This document shows positions 5,659 through 13,749 of a stretch of 28,239 bases of DNA, piece by piece. A model generated the notes under the pieces. That model did not search any database. It saw only the letters and a program-made list of their open reading frames with translations, and was not told the origin of the DNA. The stretch comes from Methanomassiliicoccaceae archaeon. Its GTDB lineage: Archaea > Thermoplasmatota > Thermoplasmata > Methanomassiliicoccales > Methanomethylophilaceae. The stretch spans positions 1 to 28,239 of the forward strand of contig WRKC01000100.1 of the NCBI GenBank assembly GCA_009778275.1, read 5' to 3'. The translations under genes were made by a program, and so were the position numbers. How positions within the stretch are numbered: the first letter of the stretch is position 1; every line of letters begins with the position of its first letter.

Positions 5659-7837
5659 TGATAAAGCGATAAAGGTCGCAGAATTGAAGCCGGGGGAGAC
5701 GGGAAAGGGTATCGCGAGACTCGACCCGGCATTAATGGATATCTTGGATTTCAAGACGGGCGACATCATACAGATCATAGGTACGAAAAAGACAGTGGTC
5801 AAAGTGCTCAGAGGCGCGTCGGAAGATGCCAACCGCGGAGTAATAAGGATAGACGGCTCCACCAGGCGGAATGCCGGCACGTCCATAGACGAACGTGTCG
5901 GAATAAAGAAGATAGCCGCAAAGAATGCGGAGAAAATGACGTTCTCGCCCACAGAGGAGCTAAGACTTCAGGGCGGAGAAGAATACCTCAACAAAGTGAT
6001 GGAGGGGCGGGTCTTCGCCAAAGGTGACGTGATCACGATCAACGTGATGGGCAACAAGATAGACCTTGTTGTGACCTCGTTCTCGCCCTCAGGCGATGCC
6101 ATCATGATGACGGCCGAAACGACCGTGAAGGTCTCAGAGAAACCCGCATCCACCACAAACATGGAGGTCCCGCAGGTCTCATACGACGATCTCGGAGGAT
6201 TAGGCAACGAGGTGGCAAAGATCAGAGAGATGATCGAACTGCCCCTCAGACACCCGGAACTGTTCAAAAGATTGGGCGTAGAGGCCCCCAAGGGAGTTCT
6301 GCTGCACGGTCCCCCCGGGACGGGCAAGACCATGCTCGCAAAGGCTGTTGCGGGAGAAACGAGCAGCAACTTCATATCGCTGAGCGGACCGGAGATAATG
6401 AGCAAGTTCTACGGTGAGTCGGAAGGCAAGCTCAGGGAGATCTTCAAAGAGGCCGAGGAGAACGCCCCCAGCATCATCTTTATCGACGAGATCGATTCGA
6501 TCGCACCGAAAAGGGATGAGGTCACAGGAGAAGCGGAGAGACGCATAGTCGCACAGCTGCTCTCCCTGATGGACGGTCTGAACTCCCGGGGGAAGGTCGT
6601 TGTCATAGGTGCAACGAACAGGCCCAACTCCATCGACGAGGCGCTCAGGAGGCCGGGGAGGTTCGACAGGGAGATCGAGATAGGGATACCGGACAGGGAC
6701 GGGAGATTCGAGATATTGCAGATTCACACGAGGGGCATGCCTCTTTCCGAGGATGTGGACCTGAAGAAACTGGCCGACCGTACCCACGGCTACGCCGGAG
6801 CCGATATTTCCGCCCTTTGCAAAGAGGCGGCCATGGCTGCCCTGCGGCGTATACTCCCCCAGGTCGACCTTGAGACGGAAGAGATACCGGTGGACATACT
6901 GGAGCAGATCTCCGTTACGAAGAATGATTTCAAAGAGGCCCTGAAAGACCTTCACCCCTCGACCCTGAGGGAAGTGCTGATCGAGAAACCCGACGTGAAG
7001 TGGGAGGACATCGGTGCGCTGGAATCGGCGAAGCAGGAACTGAAAGAGGCTGTCGAATGGCCGCTGAAGTTCGGAAAGGTGTTCGACCACATGAACGCCA
7101 AACCTCCGAAGGGCATCCTACTGTACGGCCCTCCGGGAACAGGCAAAACAATGCTCGCAAAAGCTGTGGCGACGGAATCCGAAGCGAACTTCATCGCTGT
7201 GAAAGGGCCGGAGTTCCTTAACAAGTGGGTTGGGGAGTCAGAGAAGGCCGTGAGGGAGACATTCAGGAAGGCCAGGCTGGCCTCGCCCTGTGTGATCTTC
7301 ATGGATGAGATCGATTCGATCGTACCGGAAAGAGGGACTGGAAGCGACAGCAACGTCACGGAGAGGGTGATATCCCAGATGCTGACGGAACTCGACGGGC
7401 TGGAATCCCTGAATGACGTGGTCGTGATCGCCACGACCAACCGCCCGGATATAATGGACCAGGCGCTGCTTAGGCCCGGAAGGTTCGACAAGAGCATCTT
7501 CATCGGCCCCCCTGACCGCGAGTCGAGGATCGCCATCTTTGGGATCCACACCGAAGATAAACCATTGGCGGATGACGTGAAGATCGGCGAGCTGGCGGAC
7601 AAGACGGACGGCTGCACCGGCGCGGACATCGCGGCCATTTGCAACGAGGCTGTGATGACCGCCGTAAGACGCATAATCAAACCCGGAAAGGTCCCCTCTG
7701 AAGAAGAGATTAAGATGTGCAAAGTGGAAATGAAAGATTTCGTCTCTGCGGTGGACAAATTCGGTCCGCAGGTGTCGCAGAAACTGAGGGAATACGGATA
7801 TCAGACAAAGGGAGGCCCCATTGATGGATACCGATGA
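5651..7837 (+). CDS. cdc48: Cdc48/VCP-type AAA+ ATPase (VAT)
   Basis: A 728-residue tandem AAA+ unfoldase, a cytosolic hexamer that threads proteins, likely towards the proteasome. The N-terminal substrate-recognition region (about residues 5-180) includes a double-psi barrel (LDPALMDILDFKTGDIIQI). The D1 AAA domain has Walker A GPPGTGKT at 220-227 and Walker B IIFIDEIDSIAP; D2 has Walker A at 493-500 and Walker B VIFMDEIDSIVP. Both have the second region of homology with arginine fingers (RRPGRFDREI, LRPGRFDKSI). The length is normal for archaeal Cdc48. The last residues are DGYR; the final GYR resembles but does not satisfy the HbYX proteasome-docking motif. The ATG overlaps the regulator's end and is preceded by GAGGGGAAGAAAG. 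Confidence 0.96.
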   Translation: MSDDKAIKVAELKPGETGKGIARLDPALMDILDFKTGDIIQIIGTKKTVVKVLRGASEDANRGVIRIDGSTRRNAGTSIDERVGIKKIAAKNAEKMTFSPTEELRLQGGEEYLNKVMEGRVFAKGDVITINVMGNKIDLVVTSFSPSGDAIMMTAETTVKVSEKPASTTNMEVPQVSYDDLGGLGNEVAKIREMIELPLRHPELFKRLGVEAPKGVLLHGPPGTGKTMLAKAVAGETSSNFISLSGPEIMSKFYGESEGKLREIFKEAEENAPSIIFIDEIDSIAPKRDEVTGEAERRIVAQLLSLMDGLNSRGKVVVIGATNRPNSIDEALRRPGRFDREIEIGIPDRDGRFEILQIHTRGMPLSEDVDLKKLADRTHGYAGADISALCKEAAMAALRRILPQVDLETEEIPVDILEQISVTKNDFKEALKDLHPSTLREVLIEKPDVKWEDIGALESAKQELKEAVEWPLKFGKVFDHMNAKPPKGILLYGPPGTGKTMLAKAVATESEANFIAVKGPEFLNKWVGESEKAVRETFRKARLASPCVIFMDEIDSIVPERGTGSDSNVTERVISQMLTELDGLESLNDVVVIATTNRPDIMDQALLRPGRFDKSIFIGPPDRESRIAIFGIHTEDKPLADDVKIGELADKTDGCTGADIAAICNEAVMTAVRRIIKPGKVPSEEEIKMCKVEMKDFVSAVDKFGPQVSQKLREYGYQTKGGPIDGYR

Positions 7838-8312
7838 CGTGTGGAACGACATGTTCGGAGGGAACTTCGAATCGATGGTGAAAAAGATGGAACGGATGTT
7901 CTCCCGAATAGAGGAACACCCCGGATCTGATGTCAAGACCTACGGATACACCGAATACGTGGACCCCGACGGCAAAAGGCATGTAAGGGAGTTCGGGAAC
8001 TCGGGCGGAGTTCGTGAGGCCGCATACGACGCGGCGGGAGGACAGCTTGCGGACGTCGGTCTCGAGGGCGGCATGATCAGGGCTGTGCTCGAGATCCCCG
8101 GCGTTTCGAAGGAGGACATTGTGATCGAGGGAACGAAAAACACGCTCTCCGTAAGCATCGATACCGACCGAAAGAAATTCGCCAGGGTGCTGGCCCTTCC
8201 CTGCGACGTTGACCCGAACTCGGCGAAGGCCGAGTACAACAACGGGATATTGGAGGTCGTATTGACTCCGGCTGTCGCTCCGGACCCCAAGACCGGGATC
8301 GACGTAAGTTGA
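7824..8312 (+). CDS. hsp20: Small heat-shock protein, Hsp20/alpha-crystallin family
   Basis: A 162-residue small heat-shock chaperone that holds unfolding proteins as an oligomer. The N-terminal 50 residues are Met- and acid-rich, followed by the YGYTEYVDPDGKRHVREFGN stretch characteristic of an archaeal Hsp20 subgroup. The alpha-crystallin domain lies at about 70-150 (IRAVLEIPGVSKEDIVIEG and AEYNNGILEVVL). No canonical C-terminal I-x-I tail is obvious. The ATG at 7824 was chosen over the preceding TTG because GGAGG (7811-7815) lies 8 nt upstream. It overlaps the end of cdc48, so the three genes form one operon, probably controlled by the palindrome before its first gene. Confidence 0.9.
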   Translation: MDTDDVWNDMFGGNFESMVKKMERMFSRIEEHPGSDVKTYGYTEYVDPDGKRHVREFGNSGGVREAAYDAAGGQLADVGLEGGMIRAVLEIPGVSKEDIVIEGTKNTLSVSIDTDRKKFARVLALPCDVDPNSAKAEYNNGILEVVLTPAVAPDPKTGIDVS

Positions 8313-8315
8313 TCC

Positions 8316-8328
8316 TGCCGGGCCGGCA
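8316..8328 (+). terminator. GC hairpin after the heat-shock operon
   Basis: TGCCGG-G-CCGGCA is a perfect compact inverted repeat 3 nt after the hsp20 stop, followed by a T-rich stretch (CATTTTCGACTCTTTT). It is a plausible terminator, though the loop would need the stem to open by a base pair or two. Confidence 0.4.
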
Positions 8329-8361
8329 TCAAACATTTTCGACTCTTTTAAAAAAGTGTTG

Positions 8362-8370
8362 TTTTATATA
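8362..8370 (+). promoter_or_regulatory. TATA box of the 8394 gene, implying a leaderless mRNA
   Basis: TTTTATATA is centred about 28 bp before the ATG at 8394, so transcription should begin at or within a few bases of the start codon. No Shine-Dalgarno precedes that ATG, in agreement. Confidence 0.6.
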
Positions 8371-8393
8371 GAAGAACATCCTCTTTCCACAAT

Positions 8394-9341
8394 ATGAGCA
8401 GAGAGGACCTTATCAACACCACCAGAGCCATATTGGCAAAGGCAGGGTTCGAAATATCCTCATCCCTTTACCTCCGGAGCATATGCTTTGATATTGTCGG
8501 AAGGAAAGAAGATACGCTGCTCATCATCAAAGTCTTGAGTAATGTGGACGCATTCTCGAGAGAGAACGCCGAAGACATGAAAGTGCTTGCCGATGTGCTC
8601 AGGGCCACCCCGCTGCTGGTCGGCGAGACCTCCAGCTCCGGGCCTCTCGAGGCAGGCATCGTTTATTCGAGATTCAAGATCCACATAGTATCCAACGAGA
8701 CCCTTGCCGAACATCTGTTGGAGGATGTTCCGCCCTTCGTTTTTGCTGCGCCGGGCGGCCTGTACGTCAAGATAGACAGCGACCTCCTGAGGACCTTGAG
8801 AGAGAACAGCGGGATCAGCCTCGGCACGCTGGCGGAGACCGCCGGCGTCTCGAGACGCACGATCCAGATGTACGAGTCCGGGATGGGTGCAATGATAGAC
8901 GCAGCGACCAGGCTTGAAGATTTCCTCAAGGTTCCGATAATTGAACCGATCGACCCCTTTGAATATAAGAGCGAGAAGAAGCCGGAGGAATACGAGGTCA
9001 CAGGCAGTAATAGGATCGAATCGAAAGCGCTGAACCGCCTTCTCGAAATAGGATTCGCTATAACTCCGGTCACGAAAAGTCCTTTCGAGGCCATAACAAG
9101 GAGCAGGCAGACCATATTCCTTACCAGCCTCGGCATCGATGAGGATAAACTTTTCCAAAAAGCGATGATCGCTTCGGAAATATCGAAGATCGCAGGCAAG
9201 CACTCGCTGATAATCGTCGAGAGAGAACGCGCGGCGGAGAACATCGACTCGACCGCCGTGGTAACGAGCGAAGAGCTCAAGAAGATAGACGACCAGGATG
9301 TCCTTACCGATCTGGTTCTTTCAAGGAGCACTAAGAAATGA
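8394..9341 (+). CDS. HTH transcriptional regulator of the archaeal COG1395 type
   Basis: A 315-residue protein with a central XRE/lambda-repressor-type HTH at about 127-175 (LRENSGISLGTLAETAGVSR, then RTIQMYESG) between two similar alpha/beta domains. The N-terminal domain (ILAKAGFEIS, then VGRKEDTLLIIKVLSNVDAF) and C-terminal domain (LLEIGFAITP, then TRSRQTIFLTSLGIDEDKLF) share their predicted pattern, suggesting an internal duplication around the HTH. The family is a conserved archaeal group annotated only as putative HTH regulators; the ligand and targets are unknown. It heads a three-gene run with 4- and 8-bp overlaps. Its promoter predicts a leaderless mRNA. I would not assign a regulon. 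Confidence 0.85.
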   Translation: MSREDLINTTRAILAKAGFEISSSLYLRSICFDIVGRKEDTLLIIKVLSNVDAFSRENAEDMKVLADVLRATPLLVGETSSSGPLEAGIVYSRFKIHIVSNETLAEHLLEDVPPFVFAAPGGLYVKIDSDLLRTLRENSGISLGTLAETAGVSRRTIQMYESGMGAMIDAATRLEDFLKVPIIEPIDPFEYKSEKKPEEYEVTGSNRIESKALNRLLEIGFAITPVTKSPFEAITRSRQTIFLTSLGIDEDKLFQKAMIASEISKIAGKHSLIIVERERAAENIDSTAVVTSEELKKIDDQDVLTDLVLSRSTKK

Positions 9342-9952
9342 TCTCCCTTGAGATAGGGAGATGCAAGGTGGACGTCCTTCCGATCGTCAAGGGACTCGTG
9401 TCCGAAGCGGAAAAGGTCCGGGAAGCGTACGGAAATTATGAAGCATACGCGGCCGCATTGGGCATAGAGGAGATCATCGCGCTGAAGCACAGGGATGAGA
9501 TAGAGGAGATACAGGAGTTGAGCGAGATCGATATGGTCTACGCTTACCATCTGTCCAACTTTGGAGAGGTGGAGACGCCTACGCCCGCTTTCTGCGAGCT
9601 GATAGACCTTTGCTCGAAGGACTCCATTGAGGTCATTCCGCTCGATATGAACAATGCGGAGTTCACAGAGATGTACATCAACACAGTGAAGGCCATGGAA
9701 TTCGTCAAAGAACACAGACTTGCCAAAAAGGGGATGAAACGCCGTTTCGATATGTCTTCCGCCGAATCGTTCGCGATATCTTGGGACAATTATCTGAATA
9801 AGGTCAAGGGTTATGAGCGAGTGAGTCAGAAAAGAGAAGGGTTCATTGCGTCGCAGATCGCAGATATCGCAAAATACAGACGATCTTTGCTGGCTGTGGT
9901 CGATGTGGAAAGGATAAATAACATCGTCGAGTATATAGAAAACAATGAATGA
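9338..9952 (+). CDS. Conserved-looking hypothetical protein, faintly TraB-like
   Basis: A 204-residue soluble protein that I do not recognise with confidence. It is acidic and mostly helical by composition. The C-terminal section (SQKREGFIASQIADIAKYRR, then SLLAVVDVERINNIVEYIE) follows the layout of the TraB/PrgY family end, where a helix carrying E/K-R-x-x-x-x-x-Q-I/L precedes a beta strand and G-H-x-x-G-I. The diagnostic GH is replaced by D-V-E here, so any kinship is remote and activity doubtful. It overlaps the HTH gene by 4 bp (ATGA) and the protease gene by 8 bp, so all three are probably translated from one message and may act in one pathway. Confidence 0.75.
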   Translation: MISLEIGRCKVDVLPIVKGLVSEAEKVREAYGNYEAYAAALGIEEIIALKHRDEIEEIQELSEIDMVYAYHLSNFGEVETPTPAFCELIDLCSKDSIEVIPLDMNNAEFTEMYINTVKAMEFVKEHRLAKKGMKRRFDMSSAESFAISWDNYLNKVKGYERVSQKREGFIASQIADIAKYRRSLLAVVDVERINNIVEYIENNE

Positions 9953-11021
9953 CCAGTGCCCCAGATGCAGAGAGTACGCAGATGAGGGAAGATCGTTCTG
10001 CGGAGCGTGCGGCCGCGACCTGAGAAGTGATGTCGGCAGCGGATCATATTCTGTGCGCACACAGGACGCTCAAGGCGCCGTGCCTGAAAAACAACAGGCG
10101 GGTTTTGTAGAGACCGTTCTTCTGGTGACTTGCATTTTCGTCATCTTCATCGCCGCTTTTGAAGCATTCACAATGGTAGTGAACAGTTGGGATATCTTCA
10201 GTTTCCTCTCTGATAGATCGCTTGGTTTCTTCCTGCTTCTGCCTTTCCCGCAGGTGATATTCTCTCTTGAAGGGCTTGCGCTGCAGATCTATTGGGTCCT
10301 CGTGGCGATTGTACTTCTGTCCTGCGTAGCGATCGCCATATGGAAATTCATCTCTGCGGTAAAGTCTTCCGGCAACGTCCTCAAGCAGGGCGCGACAGAG
10401 AATACCGCCGCCTTTTGGGTATGCGTCTTCCTGGCCGCAATGATGTTCATAAACTTCATCATAACGAGCATCGTTATCGCATCCGGAAGTGATGTCACCG
10501 TCCCGGATTTCGGGGACAAGATAGAGATGATGTTCCTTCTTGCTGATGCACCCTTCTGGGAGGAGATCGCTGCCCGCGTGTTGTTCATTGGCTTGCCGAT
10601 GGCATTGATATCGCTTGTCGTCTACAGAAAAAAGGAGTCGCTGAGGTGCCTCATTGGCGGATTCGGAATGAGCACGACCGCTGTCGTGCTGATCATCATA
10701 TCCGGTGCGATCTTCGGCATGGCACATTATTCCGGTTGGGACGAACAGTGGTGGAAGGTCCTTACCGCCGGGATAATGGGCATATTCCTCGGATACATGT
10801 TCGTCCGTTTCGGCCTGTACGCTTCGATGCTCACGCATTTCGTTATCAACTATCTTTCATCCTTTGACTGGATGGGGGCGGGTGGATTCGAGGTCTTCAT
10901 GTCTCTGGCACTCATCGTGGTGGGTTTCTTCGCCTTATATTATATTCTAAAAAGGTTGGTCGACTCGAAAGAAGCGATCAACGCGCTTCCGGCATTCTAC
11001 AATGGATTCATCAAGAAATAA
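9945..11021 (+). CDS. CPBP-family intramembrane metalloprotease with N-terminal zinc ribbon
   Basis: A 358-residue membrane protein. The N-terminus carries a cytosolic zinc-ribbon-like cluster (CPRC at residue 5 and CGAC at about 19), then about eight hydrophobic segments from residue 53 onward. The CPBP (CAAX protease/bacteriocin-processing) signature is complete: EEIAAR (motif 1, EExxxR), IFGMAHYSG (FxxxH, motif 2) and THFVINYL (HxxxN/D, motif 4). The Glu and His residues bind the catalytic metal in this family. Substrates could be prenylated or membrane proteins; none can be named here. It is last in the three-gene run behind the HTH regulator and the unknown protein. The zinc ribbon suggests partner or target recognition at the membrane surface. 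Confidence 0.88.
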   Translation: MNDQCPRCREYADEGRSFCGACGRDLRSDVGSGSYSVRTQDAQGAVPEKQQAGFVETVLLVTCIFVIFIAAFEAFTMVVNSWDIFSFLSDRSLGFFLLLPFPQVIFSLEGLALQIYWVLVAIVLLSCVAIAIWKFISAVKSSGNVLKQGATENTAAFWVCVFLAAMMFINFIITSIVIASGSDVTVPDFGDKIEMMFLLADAPFWEEIAARVLFIGLPMALISLVVYRKKESLRCLIGGFGMSTTAVVLIIISGAIFGMAHYSGWDEQWWKVLTAGIMGIFLGYMFVRFGLYASMLTHFVINYLSSFDWMGAGGFEVFMSLALIVVGFFALYYILKRLVDSKEAINALPAFYNGFIKK

Positions 11022-11037
11022 CCCCGCCCCGGGGGCC

Positions 11038-11808
11038 TCACAGAACGATCTGGCGAATGATCCCTTCCAAACGCTTCTTTGATTCGATGGCCGACCCCAT
11101 ATTTCGGGATTCGATGATGTAATTTCCTTTGTACCCTCTCAGTTTTGAAAGCACCGGAACGAAATCGATGTTCCCGTCGCCTATGGTCATGTGATCGTCG
11201 TGCTTGCCGGCGTTGTCATGAATGTGGATGTTCGCTATCCTTCCGTCAAAAGCATCGATGCATTCGTCGATCTTTCCCATCGTGTTCGCATGGCCTATGT
11301 CAAAACATATCATCAGATCGGTGCCGTCTATCAGATCAAGTAATTCCTCCGGGGTCTGCCCCATCATGACGACGAATGACGGCATGTTCTCGACCGCTGC
11401 GGTCACCCCGTACTCCCGGGCTCCTTTTTCTATCTCTTTCAGCGAGCGTTTTGATATTTCCACAGATCTGTCCTTCACATCGAGCAGTATCATCGAATAT
11501 AATCCCGGATGGACCGTTATCGTCCTGACGTCCATGCGGTTGGCGTGCTCCATCGTCCTGAGCATCTCCTCGACCGAGGTCTCCCTGATCTTTTCATTAA
11601 GGGATGCGATATTGATGTCGCCTATCGGGGCGTGTATCGAATACCTCATGGAATAATTGCCTTTTATCTCATTGAACCTTGAGGAGAACCTGGTCACCGC
11701 ACCGTCCGCTTCGGAGAAGATCTCCCACAGTTCGAAATCTTTTGACACCATTTCCATGACCGCTTCGGGGTCATACGCTCCGAATTGCGTACACGACATC
11801 CCTATCAT
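11038..11808 (-). CDS. Sugar phosphate isomerase/epimerase-like TIM-barrel protein
   Basis: A 256-residue protein of the xylose-isomerase-like/AP endonuclease 2 superfamily (COG1082 type). Barrel strands and metal ligands are visible: YSIHAP, TITVHPGLYS, VTAAVENMP (metal-binding Glu), MICFDIGHANTMG (Asp and His), IANIHIHDNAGKHDDHMTIG (His cluster) and NYIIESRNMG (closing Glu). The reaction cannot be inferred: the superfamily includes epimerases, isomerases and endonuclease IV. The ATG at 11808 was chosen because AGAGGTGA lies just upstream; the longer in-frame extension is coding sequence of the preceding UPF0201 gene in another frame. The ATG overlaps that gene's TGA (ATGA), so the two are translationally coupled. 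Confidence 0.85.
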   Translation of the reverse strand: MIGMSCTQFGAYDPEAVMEMVSKDFELWEIFSEADGAVTRFSSRFNEIKGNYSMRYSIHAPIGDINIASLNEKIRETSVEEMLRTMEHANRMDVRTITVHPGLYSMILLDVKDRSVEISKRSLKEIEKGAREYGVTAAVENMPSFVVMMGQTPEELLDLIDGTDLMICFDIGHANTMGKIDECIDAFDGRIANIHIHDNAGKHDDHMTIGDGNIDFVPVLSKLRGYKGNYIIESRNMGSAIESKKRLEGIIRQIVL

Positions 11809-12194
11809 GCCCTCACCTCTTCGCCGTCCACGGTCCTCGGCGCTATACGGTCGATGACCGCTTCGGGATCGTCGTCGCACTCCATTGTGACCGCCAGGGT
11901 GCCCAGGATGGACCTCGGTTCAGTAAAGGATATCTTTCCGACGACGGCGACCTGTTTGTTCAGATGCAGCACGATCCTGCCTCCCCTGACCCCTTTGAAC
12001 ATCATCGATCTGGTGCTGTCAAGTATCTTCTGTCTGCGTATGAGCTCACAGAACCGGCCGGTGCCTGCCTCTCCTTCGAACCCGCCTTCGGTCCTTTCCA
12101 AAGATGCGTCCGGGAATATGTTCAGAATAGCATCCCTTACTTTCTCCTGATCCTCGCTGGGATATACGGGGCATGACACCAAGACCCTGACCAT
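11805..12194 (-). CDS. UPF0201 (DUF54) family RNA-binding-like protein
   Basis: A 129-residue member of an archaea-specific family once called a predicted exosome-associated RNA-binding protein. The opening VRVLVSCPVYPSEDQEKVRD, then AILNIFPDASLE, matches the family's typical start, and the middle (ELIRRQKILDSTRSMM) and the TLAVTMECDDDPEAVIDRIAP end complete it. No catalytic motif is present. The coupled downstream gene is a TIM-barrel isomerase-like protein; the pairing has no obvious biochemical logic. It is divergent from the PolD small subunit gene across a short AT-rich gap, so the two promoters nearly overlap. Confidence 0.85.
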   Translation of the reverse strand: MVRVLVSCPVYPSEDQEKVRDAILNIFPDASLERTEGGFEGEAGTGRFCELIRRQKILDSTRSMMFKGVRGGRIVLHLNKQVAVVGKISFTEPRSILGTLAVTMECDDDPEAVIDRIAPRTVDGEEVRA

Positions 12195-12253
12195 GATACG
12201 GGGCAGGCGTTGTGCGTATTTAACTCCCTTTGCGGGGGTTGAAAGGTTATTTA

Positions 12254-13714
12254 GTGAAGTACCGTATAGCGTATGCTATGAGGTCGGAGGTCCTGAATGC
12301 GGCTGCAAGGAAGAACCTTTTCTTCTCTCCGGATGCATTAGAGGTCATACTCTCCAGCTCGGATCCGCTGGCCTTTGCAGACACCCTTTTGACCTCCCTC
12401 TCCAACTGTTCCATGTTCATTGAGAAGAAAGATATCATGGACTTCATCGCCGGAGACGCGGCGACTGCGCCGGAGAGGAAACCCATAGTCCCCAGGAACA
12501 AGAACCACACGGACATTTCGATAGTCCCGGGGACGGATGTCACCGGGGACTCCACCTGCGAGGGTAAGGTCACCGATTTCGCCGCCTACTTCAAGAGCAG
12601 GTTCTTCGCGCTTAAGAGGATAATCGAGAAACGAAGGGATTTCGGGGCATCCGTCCCGATATCCAAGGCTGTGACCCTCGGAAGAGAGACGCAGATCATC
12701 GGGATGATATACGAGAAAAAGGAAACGAAGAACGGCCACACCACCTTGTCCCTTGAGGACGAATCTGGGACCTGTACTGTCCTGATATCGAAGGATTCCC
12801 CGTGTTCGGGAGAGATGTTCGTCAACGACGAGGTCATAGGCGTCTCGGGGAAGCCGTCGATGAAAGGGGACCTTTTCATCGCGGATAAGCTGTTCAGACC
12901 AGATGTTCCCGCAGGGCGCACCTGGGTGCCCTCGGATTCGGTCGCCTCCGTTGCGTTCCTTTCCGACGTCCATGTCGGAAGTTCCACATTCTTAGAGAAG
13001 GAATGGAAGAGGATGATGAGCTGGCTGAAAGCCAACTCTTACGACATGGACCTTGATTATATCGTATTTCCCGGAGATGTGGTCGACGGGATCGGGATAT
13101 TCCCCGGGCAGGAGGATGAGCTCAGCATCGTAGGCATCACCGAACAGTATGAGAAGCTCAGGGAGTATGTCAAGGATATTCCCGACCACATCAAGATAGT
13201 GATCCAGCCCGGAAACCACGACGCCGTGCGTCTGGCTGAGCCGCAGCCGGCGCTGAGCGAGATGTTCACCAAGGGGTTTGATTCCAACGTGATCATGGCG
13301 GGGAACCCCGTAAGCATCGCGATAGAAGGGAGGAACCTCCTTTCGTATCATGGAAAGAGCATAGATGCCTGGGTGGCAAGCGGCCAGAAGAAACTCAGCT
13401 ACAGCGACCCCGTCAACGTGATGAGGGAGATGCTTACGCGGCGCCACCTCTCCCCGATGTACGGCGGGAAGACGGCGATGGCGCCCGAGAAGAAGGACTA
13501 TCTGGTCATAGACACGGTCCCCGACATATTCGTTTCCGGTCATGTCCACGGCGCCGGGACCATGAACTACCGCGGCACCAGGATCATCAACGCATCCGCC
13601 TGGCAGGACCAGACGGAATATCAGAGGGCACACAATTTCAATCCCGAACCGGCGATAATGCCCGTCGTTCACCTAGGCACCGGCGCCACGAAGATGATGA
13701 ATTTCACCCAATGA
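12254..13714 (+). CDS. polB: DNA polymerase D small subunit (DP1), exonuclease
   Basis: The small subunit of the archaeal replicative polymerase PolD, carrying 3'-5' proofreading exonuclease activity; the large subunit DP2 is not in the window. The N-terminal region (about 1-60) is helical, followed by a variable linker and an OB fold (about 145-200, TQIIGMIYEKKE and then TTLSLEDESGTCTVLI). The calcineurin-like phosphoesterase core follows, with motifs SDVHVGS, PGDVVDG, PGNHDAVR, SYHGKSID and SGHVHGAG, all metal ligands intact. The start is ambiguous: GTG at 12254 is used, which lies just after the start site predicted from TATTTAAC (12218-12225), but ATG at 12278 (MRSEVLNAAARKNLFFSPDA) or TTG at 12230 are possible. 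It lies about 10 kb from the putative origin. Confidence 0.93.
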   Translation: MKYRIAYAMRSEVLNAAARKNLFFSPDALEVILSSSDPLAFADTLLTSLSNCSMFIEKKDIMDFIAGDAATAPERKPIVPRNKNHTDISIVPGTDVTGDSTCEGKVTDFAAYFKSRFFALKRIIEKRRDFGASVPISKAVTLGRETQIIGMIYEKKETKNGHTTLSLEDESGTCTVLISKDSPCSGEMFVNDEVIGVSGKPSMKGDLFIADKLFRPDVPAGRTWVPSDSVASVAFLSDVHVGSSTFLEKEWKRMMSWLKANSYDMDLDYIVFPGDVVDGIGIFPGQEDELSIVGITEQYEKLREYVKDIPDHIKIVIQPGNHDAVRLAEPQPALSEMFTKGFDSNVIMAGNPVSIAIEGRNLLSYHGKSIDAWVASGQKKLSYSDPVNVMREMLTRRHLSPMYGGKTAMAPEKKDYLVIDTVPDIFVSGHVHGAGTMNYRGTRIINASAWQDQTEYQRAHNFNPEPAIMPVVHLGTGATKMMNFTQ

Positions 13715-13749
13715 CCAAAGTGTAAAAAAAAGAATTTGTTTTAAGTGGT

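Noticed and set aside
6200..7090. 296-codon minus-strand ORF within cdc48
   Set aside because: Antisense shadow of a highly conserved AAA+ gene; the peptide is rich in Leu, Arg and Gly without any domain.
9665..9690. Further TGTACA hexamer inside the 9338-9952 gene (another lies near 15069)
   Set aside because: Single occurrences inside coding sequence, without the cluster and promoter context seen before trpB2.
8663..10060. 465-codon minus-strand ORF opposite the HTH and unknown genes
   Set aside because: The plus-strand genes have promoter, overlaps and recognisable domains; the antisense peptide has none.
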